A stretch of DNA of 32,018 nt from JBBQWZ01 sp038210135. Lineage in GTDB: Bacteria; Acidobacteriota; Terriglobia; Bryobacterales; Bryobacteraceae. Positions within the stretch are counted from its first letter, which is position 1. Every line of letters begins with the position of its first letter. Shown here piece after piece: positions 23,227 through 31,955 of the stretch. Location: NCBI GenBank assembly GCA_038210135.1, contig JBBQWZ010000057.1:1-32018 (forward strand), given 5' to 3'. The notes below the pieces were generated by a model that worked only from the letters and a program-made list of their open reading frames with translations, did not search any database and was not told where the DNA came from. Made by a program: the position numbers and the translations under genes.

Positions 23227-24492
23227 ATGCGTTCATTTATCGCCGGACTCGCCGCTGTCATTGCCTTCGCCTCGCTTGCCGCGGCGCAGCCGACCTACAA
23301 CAAGGAAGTCTCGCGAATTTTCCGCGCGAAGTGCGAGCAGTGCCATCGCGATGGCGACATCGCGCCGTTCGCCCTGAAGGATTATGACACCGCGGTCGCT
23401 TGGGCTGACGATATTCGCACCAACATCGACGCGAAGAAGATGCCGCCGTGGAAGCCGGTAAAGGGCTACGGCGATTTCCAGAATAATTTTTCGCTGAGCG
23501 ACGACGAGAAGCAAACCATTTTCGATTGGATCGACGCCGGAACTCCGCAAGGCGATCCGGCCGACGTGCTGGATCCGATCGAAGCCAAAAGCGAATGGCC
23601 ACTGGGCCAGCCCGATGTCGATCTGCGGATGCTGCAGACGTTCACGCCAGCGCGTGGAAAGGACGTTTACCGCTGCTTCGTGCTTCCGACGGGACTCGAC
23701 GCCACCAAGTATCTCAGCGCCATCGACGTGCTTCCCGGCAATCGCTCCATCGTCCACCACGTGTTGCTGTATCAGGACACCGCTGGCGTCACTGACAAGC
23801 TCAACGGAGCGGACGGACAGCCCGGCTACGACTGCTACGGCGGACCTGGCATCGAACTGAATCTGAATAATCTCAACGCGACCCTCGCCGGCTGGGCTCC
23901 TGGGCAACGGACCCGCCTGCTGCCCGCGGGCATTGGCATCGAATTGCTGAAGGGCGCGAAGATCATCATGCAGGTCCACTACTTTCCGCAACGCGCCACG
24001 GGCGAAGACCAGACCCGCATCGGTTTGTACTTCCAGAAGGGAAAAATCGAGCAGCGGCTGTACGAAATTCCCGTCGTGAATACCAGCTTTAAGATTCCCG
24101 CGGGTAACGAAGCCTACGACGTCAAGGCGTCGTTGAATGTGCTGCCGATCTTGAGTGGACAGGCGATCTGGATCTATCCGCATATGCATTTGCTGGGGCG
24201 CAAAATCAAAGTCGAAGTCACCGGACCCGACAAGGTAACGACGCCGGCCATCTACATCGAAGATTGGGATTTCAATTGGCAGGGCGCGTACACCTTCGTC
24301 AAGCCCATGGTCTTCACGGGTGGCTCTACCGTGAAGCTGACCTGCACATTCAATAATTCCGACACGAATCCGCGTAATCCGAATAATCCGCTGGTGCCGG
24401 TCGGCTGGGGCGAGAACACCACCGACGAAATGTGCCTGGCGTTCATCGGCGTCACGCTCGACTTCGAGAAGCTAATCGGGATCCCGCAATAG
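23227..24492 (+). CDS. Exported cytochrome c - copper type II monooxygenase (PHM-like) fusion
   Basis: 421 aa with a signal peptide (1-21, cut after AAAQ), so periplasmic. Residues about 22-110 form a c-type cytochrome with CEQCH (Cys36, Cys39, His40) and Met72 in KKMPPWKP as likely sixth ligand. Residues about 125-415 resemble the copper type II ascorbate-dependent monooxygenases (PHM/DBH). The ligand set appears complete: His177-His178 in SIVHHVLLYQD and His251 in MQVHYF for one copper, His319 and His321 in YPHMHLLG and Met402 in TTDEMCLAF for the other. Eukaryotic PHM uses ascorbate; here the attached heme could deliver electrons. The substrate is unknown. The gene sits between a reduced crotonase (15 bp) and a P450 (2 bp). 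Confidence 0.88.
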   Translation: MRSFIAGLAAVIAFASLAAAQPTYNKEVSRIFRAKCEQCHRDGDIAPFALKDYDTAVAWADDIRTNIDAKKMPPWKPVKGYGDFQNNFSLSDDEKQTIFDWIDAGTPQGDPADVLDPIEAKSEWPLGQPDVDLRMLQTFTPARGKDVYRCFVLPTGLDATKYLSAIDVLPGNRSIVHHVLLYQDTAGVTDKLNGADGQPGYDCYGGPGIELNLNNLNATLAGWAPGQRTRLLPAGIGIELLKGAKIIMQVHYFPQRATGEDQTRIGLYFQKGKIEQRLYEIPVVNTSFKIPAGNEAYDVKASLNVLPILSGQAIWIYPHMHLLGRKIKVEVTGPDKVTTPAIYIEDWDFNWQGAYTFVKPMVFTGGSTVKLTCTFNNSDTNPRNPNNPLVPVGWGENTTDEMCLAFIGVTLDFEKLIGIPQ

Positions 24493-24494
24493 GT

Positions 24495-25838
24495 ATGGAT
24501 GCTGTCGCCACCCGCGACCGCACTCCGCCTGGGCCGAAAGGCCTGCCATTTTTCGGATCGATCGGACCGTTCCGCAAGGACGCGCCGCGCTTTCTGCAGC
24601 GCACTGCTCAGGAATTTGGAGATGTGGCGTTCCTCCGGCTGGCGAATCAGCGCGTTTTTTTCATTAACGACCCGGAGTTCGTAAAAGACGTCCTGGTGAC
24701 GCATCAAAGCAATTTCAAGAAGAGCCGCGCGCTCGAACGCGCCAAGATGATGCTCGGCGAGGGCCTGCTAACGAACGAAGGCGAAGCCCACCTCAAGCAG
24801 CGCCGACTGGTCCAGCCAGCCTTCCACCGTGAGCGCCTGGCTGGCTACGCGAAGTCGATCGTTCAGCTTTCCACTCGTGCCAGCGATCGTTGGGTGGATG
24901 GCGAAACGCGCGAGATCCACGATGAGATGATGCGGCTGACGCTCGCCATTATTGGGCAGACGATGTTCAGCGCCGATGTCGAAACCGAAGCGGCCGAAAT
25001 CGGCGAAGCGCTCTCGACCGTGCTCGCGATGTTTAATCTGCTGTTCGTGCCGTTTTCAGAATGGCTCGAAAAGCTGCCGCTGCCCGCCATGCGCCGGTTT
25101 GAAAAAGCGCGCGATCGTCTCGACAAGACCATCTACAAGATGATCGTCGAGCGGCGCGCCGCGGAAGAAGATCGCGGAGATCTTCTCGCGATGCTGCTTC
25201 TTGCCCAAGACGAAGGCTCCGGCATGACCGACAAGCAGGTCCGCGACGAGGCCATGACGTTGTTCCTCGCCGGTCACGAGACCACCGCGAACGCACTCAC
25301 GTGGACCTGGTATCTGCTCTCACAGCATCCGGAGATCGAAGCGCGGCTGCACGAGGAAATCGATCGCGAGCTTGCGGGGCGGGCACCCGCCTTCGACGAT
25401 TTGCCGCGGTTGAATTACACCGAGCGCGTGTTCGCCGAGTCGATGCGTCTTTATCCGCCAGCGTGGGCGATTGGACGGCGTGCGAAAGCCGAGCATCAAC
25501 TGGGTAACTTCAGGATTCCCGCACAGTCGATTGTGCTGATGAGTCCGTACGCGATGCATCGCAACCCGGCGTACTGGCCCGAGCCCGAACGCTTCGATCC
25601 CGATCGCTTTCTGCCAGAAGCCATCGCCAGCCGCCCGAAATTCGCGTATTTCCCGTTCGGTGGTGGAGCCCGCGTCTGTATCGGCGAGCGTTTCGCCTGG
25701 ATGGAAGGCGTGCTGGTGTTAGCAACAATCGCGCAGAAGTGGCGCCTCCGCCTCGAAGCGAATCACCCCATCGATCATCAAGCTCTCATCACTCTGCGAG
25801 TCCGAGGCGACCTGAATATGAAGGTCGAAGCCCGCTAG
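24495..25838 (+). CDS. Cytochrome P450
   Basis: 447 aa from ATG 24495, two bases after the stop of the copper monooxygenase gene, so probably translationally coupled; the longer frame from 24432 is excluded by that overlap. Features of a complete P450 are the proline-rich PPGPKGLPFFG (11-21), the I-helix oxygen-binding AGHETT (259-264), the K-helix ExxR Glu315-Arg318 in ESMRLYPP, the PERFDPDRF meander (364-372) and the heme loop FPFGGGARVCIG with Cys395. There is no N-terminal membrane anchor, so it is cytoplasmic. The FLAGHETTANALTWTWYLL pattern resembles bacterial CYP4/CYP102-like fatty-acid or terpene hydroxylases, but substrate cannot be assigned. No ferredoxin or reductase is adjacent. 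Confidence 0.93.
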   Translation: MDAVATRDRTPPGPKGLPFFGSIGPFRKDAPRFLQRTAQEFGDVAFLRLANQRVFFINDPEFVKDVLVTHQSNFKKSRALERAKMMLGEGLLTNEGEAHLKQRRLVQPAFHRERLAGYAKSIVQLSTRASDRWVDGETREIHDEMMRLTLAIIGQTMFSADVETEAAEIGEALSTVLAMFNLLFVPFSEWLEKLPLPAMRRFEKARDRLDKTIYKMIVERRAAEEDRGDLLAMLLLAQDEGSGMTDKQVRDEAMTLFLAGHETTANALTWTWYLLSQHPEIEARLHEEIDRELAGRAPAFDDLPRLNYTERVFAESMRLYPPAWAIGRRAKAEHQLGNFRIPAQSIVLMSPYAMHRNPAYWPEPERFDPDRFLPEAIASRPKFAYFPFGGGARVCIGERFAWMEGVLVLATIAQKWRLRLEANHPIDHQALITLRVRGDLNMKVEAR

Positions 25839-25854
25839 TCGATTTGAATTGAGA

Positions 25855-27510
25855 CTACTTCGCGCCGCCGCTGATCAGACTCGCTTGGCGAGCCGCTAGG
25901 AATTCATCTCCTGGCTGCCACGTGGGAAGCTTCGGATCGTTCGCGACGTTGATTCCGATGACGAATCCGAATTTTGCATATTGCTCCAACCCGGCAAAAT
26001 CCCATTCTTCGCGATATTGATCCGACGGCTGATGGTAATTTTTCGCGTTGTAGTCGGCCGCCATTTTCTCGCCCCAACCGGCGGGCTTCCCTAGAAACTC
26101 CTGGCCACTCTCGACCGAAAACGCCGGTACGCCCGCGTGCGCAAACGCGAAATGGTCGGACCGGTAATAGCCGCCGTCCTCCGGACGCGGATCGCCTGTC
26201 ACCGTCATCTGGAACCGCTTGCCGGCCTCCTGCACGAAGGGCCACAGCGTCGTTCGCTCCGCCCCCGGAGCCCCGATGTCTTTCGTCCGTCCGTAGGGAA
26301 ACAGCGCGTCGTAATTGATGTTCGCCGCCGTCCTCGACATCGGAATAAAGGGATGTTTAGCGTAATATTCCGATCCGCGCAAGCCGCCCTCCTCCGCCGT
26401 CACCGCGAGAAAGATAGCCGACCGCCTTGGTTTCTGGGGCAGGGCGGCCCAGGCATGCGCCAATTCCAGAATCATTGCGCAGCCGGTCGCGTTGTCGATC
26501 GCGCCGTTGTAGATGGTGTCGCCGTTGACAGCCTCACCAACTCCCAGATGATCCCAGTGCGCGCTAAACACCACCGCTTCCGATTTCAATTTCGAGTCTG
26601 AACCTTCGACGATTCCCGCGACGTTATACGAAATAATGTCGCGCATTTTAGAGCGCAGCCGTCCCTTGATGCGGAATCCCAAATCGAACGCCTTGAAATC
26701 GCGCGAGTCCGATAGCTTCAACAAATCAGCGAGATTTCGGCCGGTGAGTTTTTCTCCGATCGGACCCGTGACCCAGCCCGCCATGGCCAACGCCTGCTGG
26801 CCGGCATCCAGCTTCACCTGCGGATCCTCGCGGCCCCACGAGCTTCGCACCACTTCGTAGCTGTAACTCGCCGTCGGCGTCGTGTGGATGATGATGCACG
26901 CAATCGCCCCTCGCCGAGCCGCCTCCTCGTACTTGTAGGTCCAACGTCCGTAGTAAGTCAGCGCGCGGCCCTTGAAGAATTTGGGATCCTGCGATTCCGG
27001 CTCGTTGGTGAACAAGACCACCACCTTGCCCTTCACATCGACGCCTTTGTAGTCATCCCACTTGTATTCGGGTGCGGTGATCCCATGACCCACGAACACC
27101 GCTTCGCCGTCGAAATCGCTGACCGCCTTCTGTTGCCGCGATTGCCCGACGAAATCCGTCAGCCACTGCAACGACACACCGGTCGAGGTCGAGAGCTGCG
27201 CGTCCGATTCTGTGGTGACGCCCACTAACGGAACCTTCTGCAGGTACGTTCCGTTGTCACCGGCCGGCTTCAGTCCGAGCAGTGCGAATTGCGAGGCGAT
27301 GTATTCCGCCGCCAACGCTCCGCCTCGTTCTCCTGGCCCGCGACCTTCGAGCAGATCGGACGACAGAAATTTGACGTGCGCGCGGATGCGCGGGCCGGAA
27401 ATGCCGGAAACCTGCGCGAAGACGGGCGAGGCAATTAGCGAGCCGCACAAAAACAAAGCGCGCGACACCGCGGTGCCGCGCGCTCCCGTGAAAGAGAAGG
27501 GCAAGGTCAT
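25855..27510 (-). CDS. Secreted M28 family metallopeptidase with PA-type insert
   Basis: 551 aa. GGAGG lies four bases before ATG 27510. Signal peptide to about residue 33 (SPVFAQ). Residues about 130-270 form a PA-like insert. The catalytic M28 domain holds the two-zinc set: His318 in FSAHWDHLG, Asp339 in GAIDNATG, the catalytic Glu373 and ligand Glu374 in TAEEGG, Asp401 in NYDALFPYG and His453 in RSDHFAFAHAG. It should be an exported aminopeptidase or carboxypeptidase-like enzyme with a co-catalytic zinc centre. The gene follows the VIT-VWA gene by 25 bp on the same strand, so the two are probably one transcript. It converges with the P450 gene. Confidence 0.92.
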   Translation of the reverse strand: MTLPFSFTGARGTAVSRALFLCGSLIASPVFAQVSGISGPRIRAHVKFLSSDLLEGRGPGERGGALAAEYIASQFALLGLKPAGDNGTYLQKVPLVGVTTESDAQLSTSTGVSLQWLTDFVGQSRQQKAVSDFDGEAVFVGHGITAPEYKWDDYKGVDVKGKVVVLFTNEPESQDPKFFKGRALTYYGRWTYKYEEAARRGAIACIIIHTTPTASYSYEVVRSSWGREDPQVKLDAGQQALAMAGWVTGPIGEKLTGRNLADLLKLSDSRDFKAFDLGFRIKGRLRSKMRDIISYNVAGIVEGSDSKLKSEAVVFSAHWDHLGVGEAVNGDTIYNGAIDNATGCAMILELAHAWAALPQKPRRSAIFLAVTAEEGGLRGSEYYAKHPFIPMSRTAANINYDALFPYGRTKDIGAPGAERTTLWPFVQEAGKRFQMTVTGDPRPEDGGYYRSDHFAFAHAGVPAFSVESGQEFLGKPAGWGEKMAADYNAKNYHQPSDQYREEWDFAGLEQYAKFGFVIGINVANDPKLPTWQPGDEFLAARQASLISGGAK

Positions 27511-27535
27511 TTGCCCTCCAGTTTAACCGTCTCGA

Positions 27536-29800
27536 TCAGGCAACCGGCCGGATCGAAGTCACCTCCGCCATCGACGCCAGCTTCAGCAATTGCGCGCCGG
27601 TCGCCTTGGCTCGAACCACTCCCCCCTGCGTCGAAACGATTTGCAATCCGGTGGACTTCAACCGCGCGAGCACGGCCGGATTCAAATCCACCACCGCGAT
27701 CAGCACTTCGTAGGTTGTCCCCGCGTCGGCGCGTTGCAGGGTCGAATCCATCTTCGACTTCTGTTCTGGCTGCGAAATCGGTTCCGGCATGCTCTTCCGC
27801 ACCGACATATCGCGTTCCGGCATGATCGCCGGAGGAGACGCCGTCCGTCCGCCGAACCATGCTCCGCCACGACCACTCGATTGCGCCACCATCGACGGAC
27901 GCGGAGCGTTCATCTCCTTGTCGTCGCGGTCGCCGTAGACTCCGCGATAGCTCATGCCAGCCGGCATCTCGACCGGAACCTGCACGCGGCGCTGGCGTCC
28001 GCCTTCGTTCACCACGCGATCTTCGACGGCGACGAACGACGTGTACTTGGTCATCATCCGGTAGTCGAGCCCGAGCTGCGTAATGGGCTCCTGCTTCTCG
28101 TTGCGGAAGTCGTCGCATTCTAGTTCCGCGACCTTGGCCCTTGCCCACAGGGACGGAAGCGCTTCGTGCGCCGGTTCATTGGCTGAGAAATTCACCTGGA
28201 TTTCGCGGACGAAATCGCGTCCAGCTACTTTGCCGTGCAGCTTGATGGTGCCCTTTACGGCGCCGGTGTAGCGGCCGGTGATGACCAGCGGTTTCGCGCT
28301 GAACAGATCGGGAATCCGCGAGGGATACATTTCGCCGACCGGCAGGTTGTTCCAGTCCACCCAGACATCGGTGAGCAGCGGCTTCTGCACGCGCTCGTGG
28401 AACCGCTTAGCCGCGGCCGATCCATCGTCGCCGAGTCCGACGTATTCCACTTCGCCGCGTCCGAAACGCGCGATGTTGTCGAGCAGGTAGCGATTCACTG
28501 AACTGCCGATGCCGAACGCGAAGACGCGGGCGTTCTGATGCTTCTTCACCTCGCGGATAATGTCGTCGTCGTTACCGACTTCGCCATCGGTCATGAAGCA
28601 GGTGATGCGGATGTGATCCTGCGCGTCCGACGGATCGAGCGCGGCCTTGATGCCCTTCATCATTTCGGTACCGCCGCTGCCGCGCTGCCCGTTCAGAAAT
28701 TTCCACGCGACGTCGATGTTCTCGCGCGTCGCCGGAACCGGATTCTTGAACAGCACATGCTCATCGCCAGAGAACGTAATCAGGTTGAACGTATCTTTCG
28801 GATGCAATCCGTCGAACGCCATACGCATCGTCTCCTTGATTTTGTCCAAGGGGAAACCATGCATCGAGCCGGATGTGTCGATCAGAAACACGATCTCTTT
28901 CGGTGTAATTTCCGCATTCGCCGGACGAGCCGGTGGCTGCAGCATTAGCGTGAAGTATCCGCCCTTGGCGTCGGCATGCGTCAGAATCGCATCTTGGATC
29001 TTGCCCGTCGCCGAGGTATAGCGCAGCAGGAAATCCTTGTTCGGAATCGACGCCTGATCCTTCAAGGCTACGGTCGCGTGGCTGCCATTCGGGCGCTTTA
29101 CGTCCACTTCATGCGTCGGCGATTCGATCTTCTGGATGTCCATTCCGGCATCCACGTTCACGGAAACAGAAATGTCATGGCCCGCGCGGGTACCCGGCGG
29201 AGTGACGGGAGGCGAGATCTTATCGCCGTCGCTGACGCTCGCCGGAATGTAGCGCGGAGCCACCACCATCGGGAACACAAACTCGTACGTCCCGGCCTCG
29301 TATGGAACGGCTTCGAGATACCGGATTTGGATCTCGACCTTGCCGCCGGGAGGAATGTTCGCCACCGATTGGTTGAAAATATTTGGCCGTTCCTGGTCGA
29401 GCAGCGCCGCTGTTTGGCCGTTGTTGCGCGCGTTCTCGTAGATCTTGCGCGCGTCTTCTTTCTTTTTAATGACGCCTGAAATCGTGCGGTCGCCGACCTT
29501 CATGGTCATGTCGTCCACCGCTCCGCGATGCGGCAGCGGGAACGTGTAGACGGCTTCGATCACTTCGCTGGTTGGATTGAAAAATTCCTGCGTCACCGTC
29601 ACGCGCGCGATGGGACCGGAAATGTCGGCCCTCACGTCGGTGTGTTTCAGCGGGCAGAGCATGGGCTCGCCGCCCTTGGTTACGTAGGCGAGAGTGCCCT
29701 GCGTGGGCTTGGGCGGACGCCGGTCCGCGCGGCGTTGCGGCGCGGCGGTCAACGAGAGTCCGGCGGTCAGAGCCAGAGCGGTCGCGAGAAATCGGTGCAT
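27536..29800 (-). CDS. Secreted VIT and von Willebrand factor A domain protein
   Basis: 754 aa; AAGGAGA lies eight bases before ATG 29800. Signal peptide to about residue 20. A VIT domain covers about 35-165 (VTVTQEFFNPTSEVIEAVYT, FPLPHRGAVDDMTMKVGDR). A VWA domain covers about 300-480 with a complete MIDAS: DTSGS (Asp308, Ser310, Ser312), Thr378 in GGTEM and Asp405 in FMTDGE. A beta-rich part and a Gly/Ser/Arg-rich linker follow. The last 75 residues (from DAGTTYEVLIAVV) resemble propeptide-inhibitor-like domains of subtilases, with LKSTGLQIVSTQGGVVRAKA and EVTSIRPVA. The domain order is that of inter-alpha-inhibitor heavy-chain-like bacterial proteins. The partner gene encodes an M28 peptidase, so a role in controlling or localising it is possible but unproven. 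Confidence 0.9.
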   Translation of the reverse strand: MHRFLATALALTAGLSLTAAPQRRADRRPPKPTQGTLAYVTKGGEPMLCPLKHTDVRADISGPIARVTVTQEFFNPTSEVIEAVYTFPLPHRGAVDDMTMKVGDRTISGVIKKKEDARKIYENARNNGQTAALLDQERPNIFNQSVANIPPGGKVEIQIRYLEAVPYEAGTYEFVFPMVVAPRYIPASVSDGDKISPPVTPPGTRAGHDISVSVNVDAGMDIQKIESPTHEVDVKRPNGSHATVALKDQASIPNKDFLLRYTSATGKIQDAILTHADAKGGYFTLMLQPPARPANAEITPKEIVFLIDTSGSMHGFPLDKIKETMRMAFDGLHPKDTFNLITFSGDEHVLFKNPVPATRENIDVAWKFLNGQRGSGGTEMMKGIKAALDPSDAQDHIRITCFMTDGEVGNDDDIIREVKKHQNARVFAFGIGSSVNRYLLDNIARFGRGEVEYVGLGDDGSAAAKRFHERVQKPLLTDVWVDWNNLPVGEMYPSRIPDLFSAKPLVITGRYTGAVKGTIKLHGKVAGRDFVREIQVNFSANEPAHEALPSLWARAKVAELECDDFRNEKQEPITQLGLDYRMMTKYTSFVAVEDRVVNEGGRQRRVQVPVEMPAGMSYRGVYGDRDDKEMNAPRPSMVAQSSGRGGAWFGGRTASPPAIMPERDMSVRKSMPEPISQPEQKSKMDSTLQRADAGTTYEVLIAVVDLNPAVLARLKSTGLQIVSTQGGVVRAKATGAQLLKLASMAEVTSIRPVA

Positions 29801-29933
29801 CGTTGGAATCTCCTTCGAGAGGGGAATGCCGCCAAAGTCTGGGTCCTTTCAAAAAAGAGATGTGCTTTTCTGGCTGTCTGCACGCGCTACGCTGAGACGC
29901 AGTACCAAATCCTGAAAGGCGCGTCTAAAATCT

Positions 29934-30617
29934 ATGCAATTCCTCCGGCGTCACCTCCTCTCGCTGATCCCCGCCACTGTGGCCGCTATCCCCCGGCTGG
30001 CGAACGCCCAGGCGGAACAGCCCGCGCGTCTCGACCTCGACCTGGTCAAGGACTGGGTCGCCAAAGCGCATACGCGCAACATTCCCGCGATGAAGGAATT
30101 GCTCCAGAAGGAGCCAGGCCTGATGTTTTCTTCCTGGAACCTGGGTGCCGGTGATTGGGAGAGCGCCCTGCAGGCCGCCGCTCATACCGGAAGCCGCGAC
30201 ATGGCCCTCTGGCTGATCGATCAGGGTGCGCGTCTCGACCTGATGGCAACCGCTATGCTCGGTCAACTGCCGACGTTGAAGGCCGCTTGCGAAGTGTTTC
30301 CGAAGTCGATCGAGACTCGCGGAGCGCACGGAATTCCGCTGCTTTCGCACGCCATCTACGGCGATGCCCAGGCCAAGGACGTGCTTCACTACCTGCTCGA
30401 GAAAGGCGCGGACGTGAACGCGCGCCATGGAAACGGTTTCACGCCCCTGATGGCCGCGGTGCAGAATAAGCAGCCCGAAACCGTTCGCCTGCTTCTCGCT
30501 AAGGGCGCCGATCCCAAGATCAAAGCCAAAGCCGGACAGACCGCCCTCTCGTTGAGTGCGAAAGCCGCGAACGCGGACATTATCGCTGTCTTAAAAGAAG
30601 CCGGAGCGACGGAGTAG
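29934..30617 (+). CDS. Exported ankyrin-repeat protein
   Basis: 227 aa from ATG 29934. The N terminus MQFLRRHLLSLIPATVAAIP ends in NAQAEQ and looks like a signal peptide. The RR followed by HLLSL could also fit a Tat signal, though the consensus is incomplete. The mature part consists of about five ankyrin repeats, clearest in GDWESALQAAAHTGSRDMAL, LLSHAIYGDAQAKDVLHYLL, GFTPLMAAVQNKQPETVRLL and AGQTALSLSAKAANADIIAV. Ankyrin repeats bind proteins; the partner is unknown. The gene is divergent from the VIT-VWA gene and converges with the amidohydrolase. Confidence 0.85.
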   Translation: MQFLRRHLLSLIPATVAAIPRLANAQAEQPARLDLDLVKDWVAKAHTRNIPAMKELLQKEPGLMFSSWNLGAGDWESALQAAAHTGSRDMALWLIDQGARLDLMATAMLGQLPTLKAACEVFPKSIETRGAHGIPLLSHAIYGDAQAKDVLHYLLEKGADVNARHGNGFTPLMAAVQNKQPETVRLLLAKGADPKIKAKAGQTALSLSAKAANADIIAVLKEAGATE

Positions 30618-30629
30618 CTTTTCGCTACT
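30613..30629. terminator. Small hairpin containing both convergent stop codons
   Basis: AGTAGC (30613-30618), loop TTTTC, GCTACT (30624-30629). The TAG of the ankyrin gene (30615-30617) and the TAG of the amidohydrolase (minus strand, 30625-30627) both lie in the stem. The stem is only 6 bp with no long T-run, so any termination role would be weak and bidirectional. Confidence 0.35.
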
Positions 30630-31836
30630 TCGCCACCTCCAAACGCCCGTCCTTCATCACCCAACGAACCCCGTGGATCGCCTTCTGGACATCCTTCCAC
30701 GGCTGACCCTCCACGCCCACGATATCCGCCAGATATCCCGGCGCGAGTTTGCCAATACGATCCGCCATGCCTAGCAACTCCGCGCCGTTCACCGTCCCGG
30801 CGCGTAACGCCTCGTCGTTGGTGAGACCGGCCTTCACCAGCCATTCGAGTTCGCGCGTATTCTGACCGAACATCGTAAAGACCGCGTCGGACCCCATCGC
30901 GAATTTCACCCCCGCCAGGTGCGCCCTGCGCGCCGTGTCCAAATTTCGCGCGATGTAATCCTTCAATCCGACTTCGGACCCCACCGCGAACTTAAATTCG
31001 TCCTTCGCGTCCACGTAGTAACGGTTGTGATCGATGGTCGGCACGAACCAGATTTTCTTCGCTGCCATGTCCCGTAAGGTGGCATCGTCCACGTCCGCGC
31101 CGTGTTCGATTGAATCCGGACCGGCCTTCACGGCGTCGCGAAATCCATCCGGACCGTAGGTGTGAATCGCGATCCGCTTGCCGGCGGCGTGGGTCGCATC
31201 GACAGCCGCCTTCATCTCTTCATAGGTCAGAGTCTGGCGGCCGGAAACATCCTCGAAGCCGCCGGTCGAGGCGAATAGTTTGATCACATCGCTGCCCGCG
31301 GCCAGGCGTTCCTCGACGGCCTTCTTCATTTCTTCGGCGCCTAGAACGACGTTCGGCCGCGCGCCGATTCCCTGCCCGGCGGCCACAATTCGCGGACCGT
31401 GCAGCTTCCCCATCTGAATCAAGTCGCGGAGCGCGTAGTCGTTTCCCGCGCTCGCATTCAGATCGCGGATAGTGGTCACGCCGGCTTCGAGGGTCTTCTT
31501 CGCATTCGCTTCCGCGAGCACGGTCGTCACCGCCGGATGCTTGCGCGCCTGCCTGCGCGGATTCGTCCCCGCCGCCTGATCCCAGTAGTACGTGATGTGC
31601 GTGTGGACGTCGATCATCCCCGGAATCGCCGAGTACTTGCGCAGATCCACGACCTCCGCGCCTTTCGGAAACTTGCCGTTATCCTTGCGGAGTTCGACGA
31701 TCTTGTTGCCCTCGACGATCACAACGGCGCGTTCGATCACGTTTCCGGAGCCATCCCAGGCAGCGCCGAAACGCAATGCGCGAGTCTGCGCCAACAGGGG
31801 AAGGCCGCAAAGAAAGAACAGGAGAAGCCGAGGCAT
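30625..31836 (-). CDS. Exported metal-dependent amidohydrolase
   Basis: 403 aa from ATG 31836, without a good ribosome-binding site. A signal peptide (about 1-17, LLLFFLCGLPLLAQ) precedes a complete amidohydrolase-superfamily barrel of the imidazolonepropionase/prolidase-like type. The metal set is visible: His78 and His80 in DVHTHI, Lys186 in DVIKLFAS (the carboxylated bridging lysine position), His225 in AIHTYG, His245 in SIEHGAD and Asp317 in MGSDA. Xaa-Pro dipeptidases and related exported peptidases of this group are common in acidobacteria and xanthomonads, so a dipeptidase is a fair guess, but the substrate is unproven. Confidence 0.9.
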   Translation of the reverse strand: MPRLLLFFLCGLPLLAQTRALRFGAAWDGSGNVIERAVVIVEGNKIVELRKDNGKFPKGAEVVDLRKYSAIPGMIDVHTHITYYWDQAAGTNPRRQARKHPAVTTVLAEANAKKTLEAGVTTIRDLNASAGNDYALRDLIQMGKLHGPRIVAAGQGIGARPNVVLGAEEMKKAVEERLAAGSDVIKLFASTGGFEDVSGRQTLTYEEMKAAVDATHAAGKRIAIHTYGPDGFRDAVKAGPDSIEHGADVDDATLRDMAAKKIWFVPTIDHNRYYVDAKDEFKFAVGSEVGLKDYIARNLDTARRAHLAGVKFAMGSDAVFTMFGQNTRELEWLVKAGLTNDEALRAGTVNGAELLGMADRIGKLAPGYLADIVGVEGQPWKDVQKAIHGVRWVMKDGRLEVAK

Positions 31837-31885
31837 TACCGGCCAGTATACGCCGTCATTCGGCGGGATCGAAGGGAGAGTCTTG

Positions 31886-31955
31886 TCTCATGCAAGATGA
31901 GCCTGAAGGAAGGGTTTGATTCTCATACAAGATGAGCCTGGGAGGGAGATTCCGC
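31886..31955. repeat. Two tandem 35-bp hairpin repeats at the right edge
   Basis: Copies at 31886-31920 and 31921-31955 share TCTCATxCAAGATGAGCCTG. Each contains an inverted repeat CTCAT-xCAAG-ATGAG (31887-31901 and 31922-31936). GAGCCTGGAA occurs again near 31994. They lie upstream of the minus-strand amidohydrolase and may be its operators or the edge of a mobile element. Confidence 0.7.
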
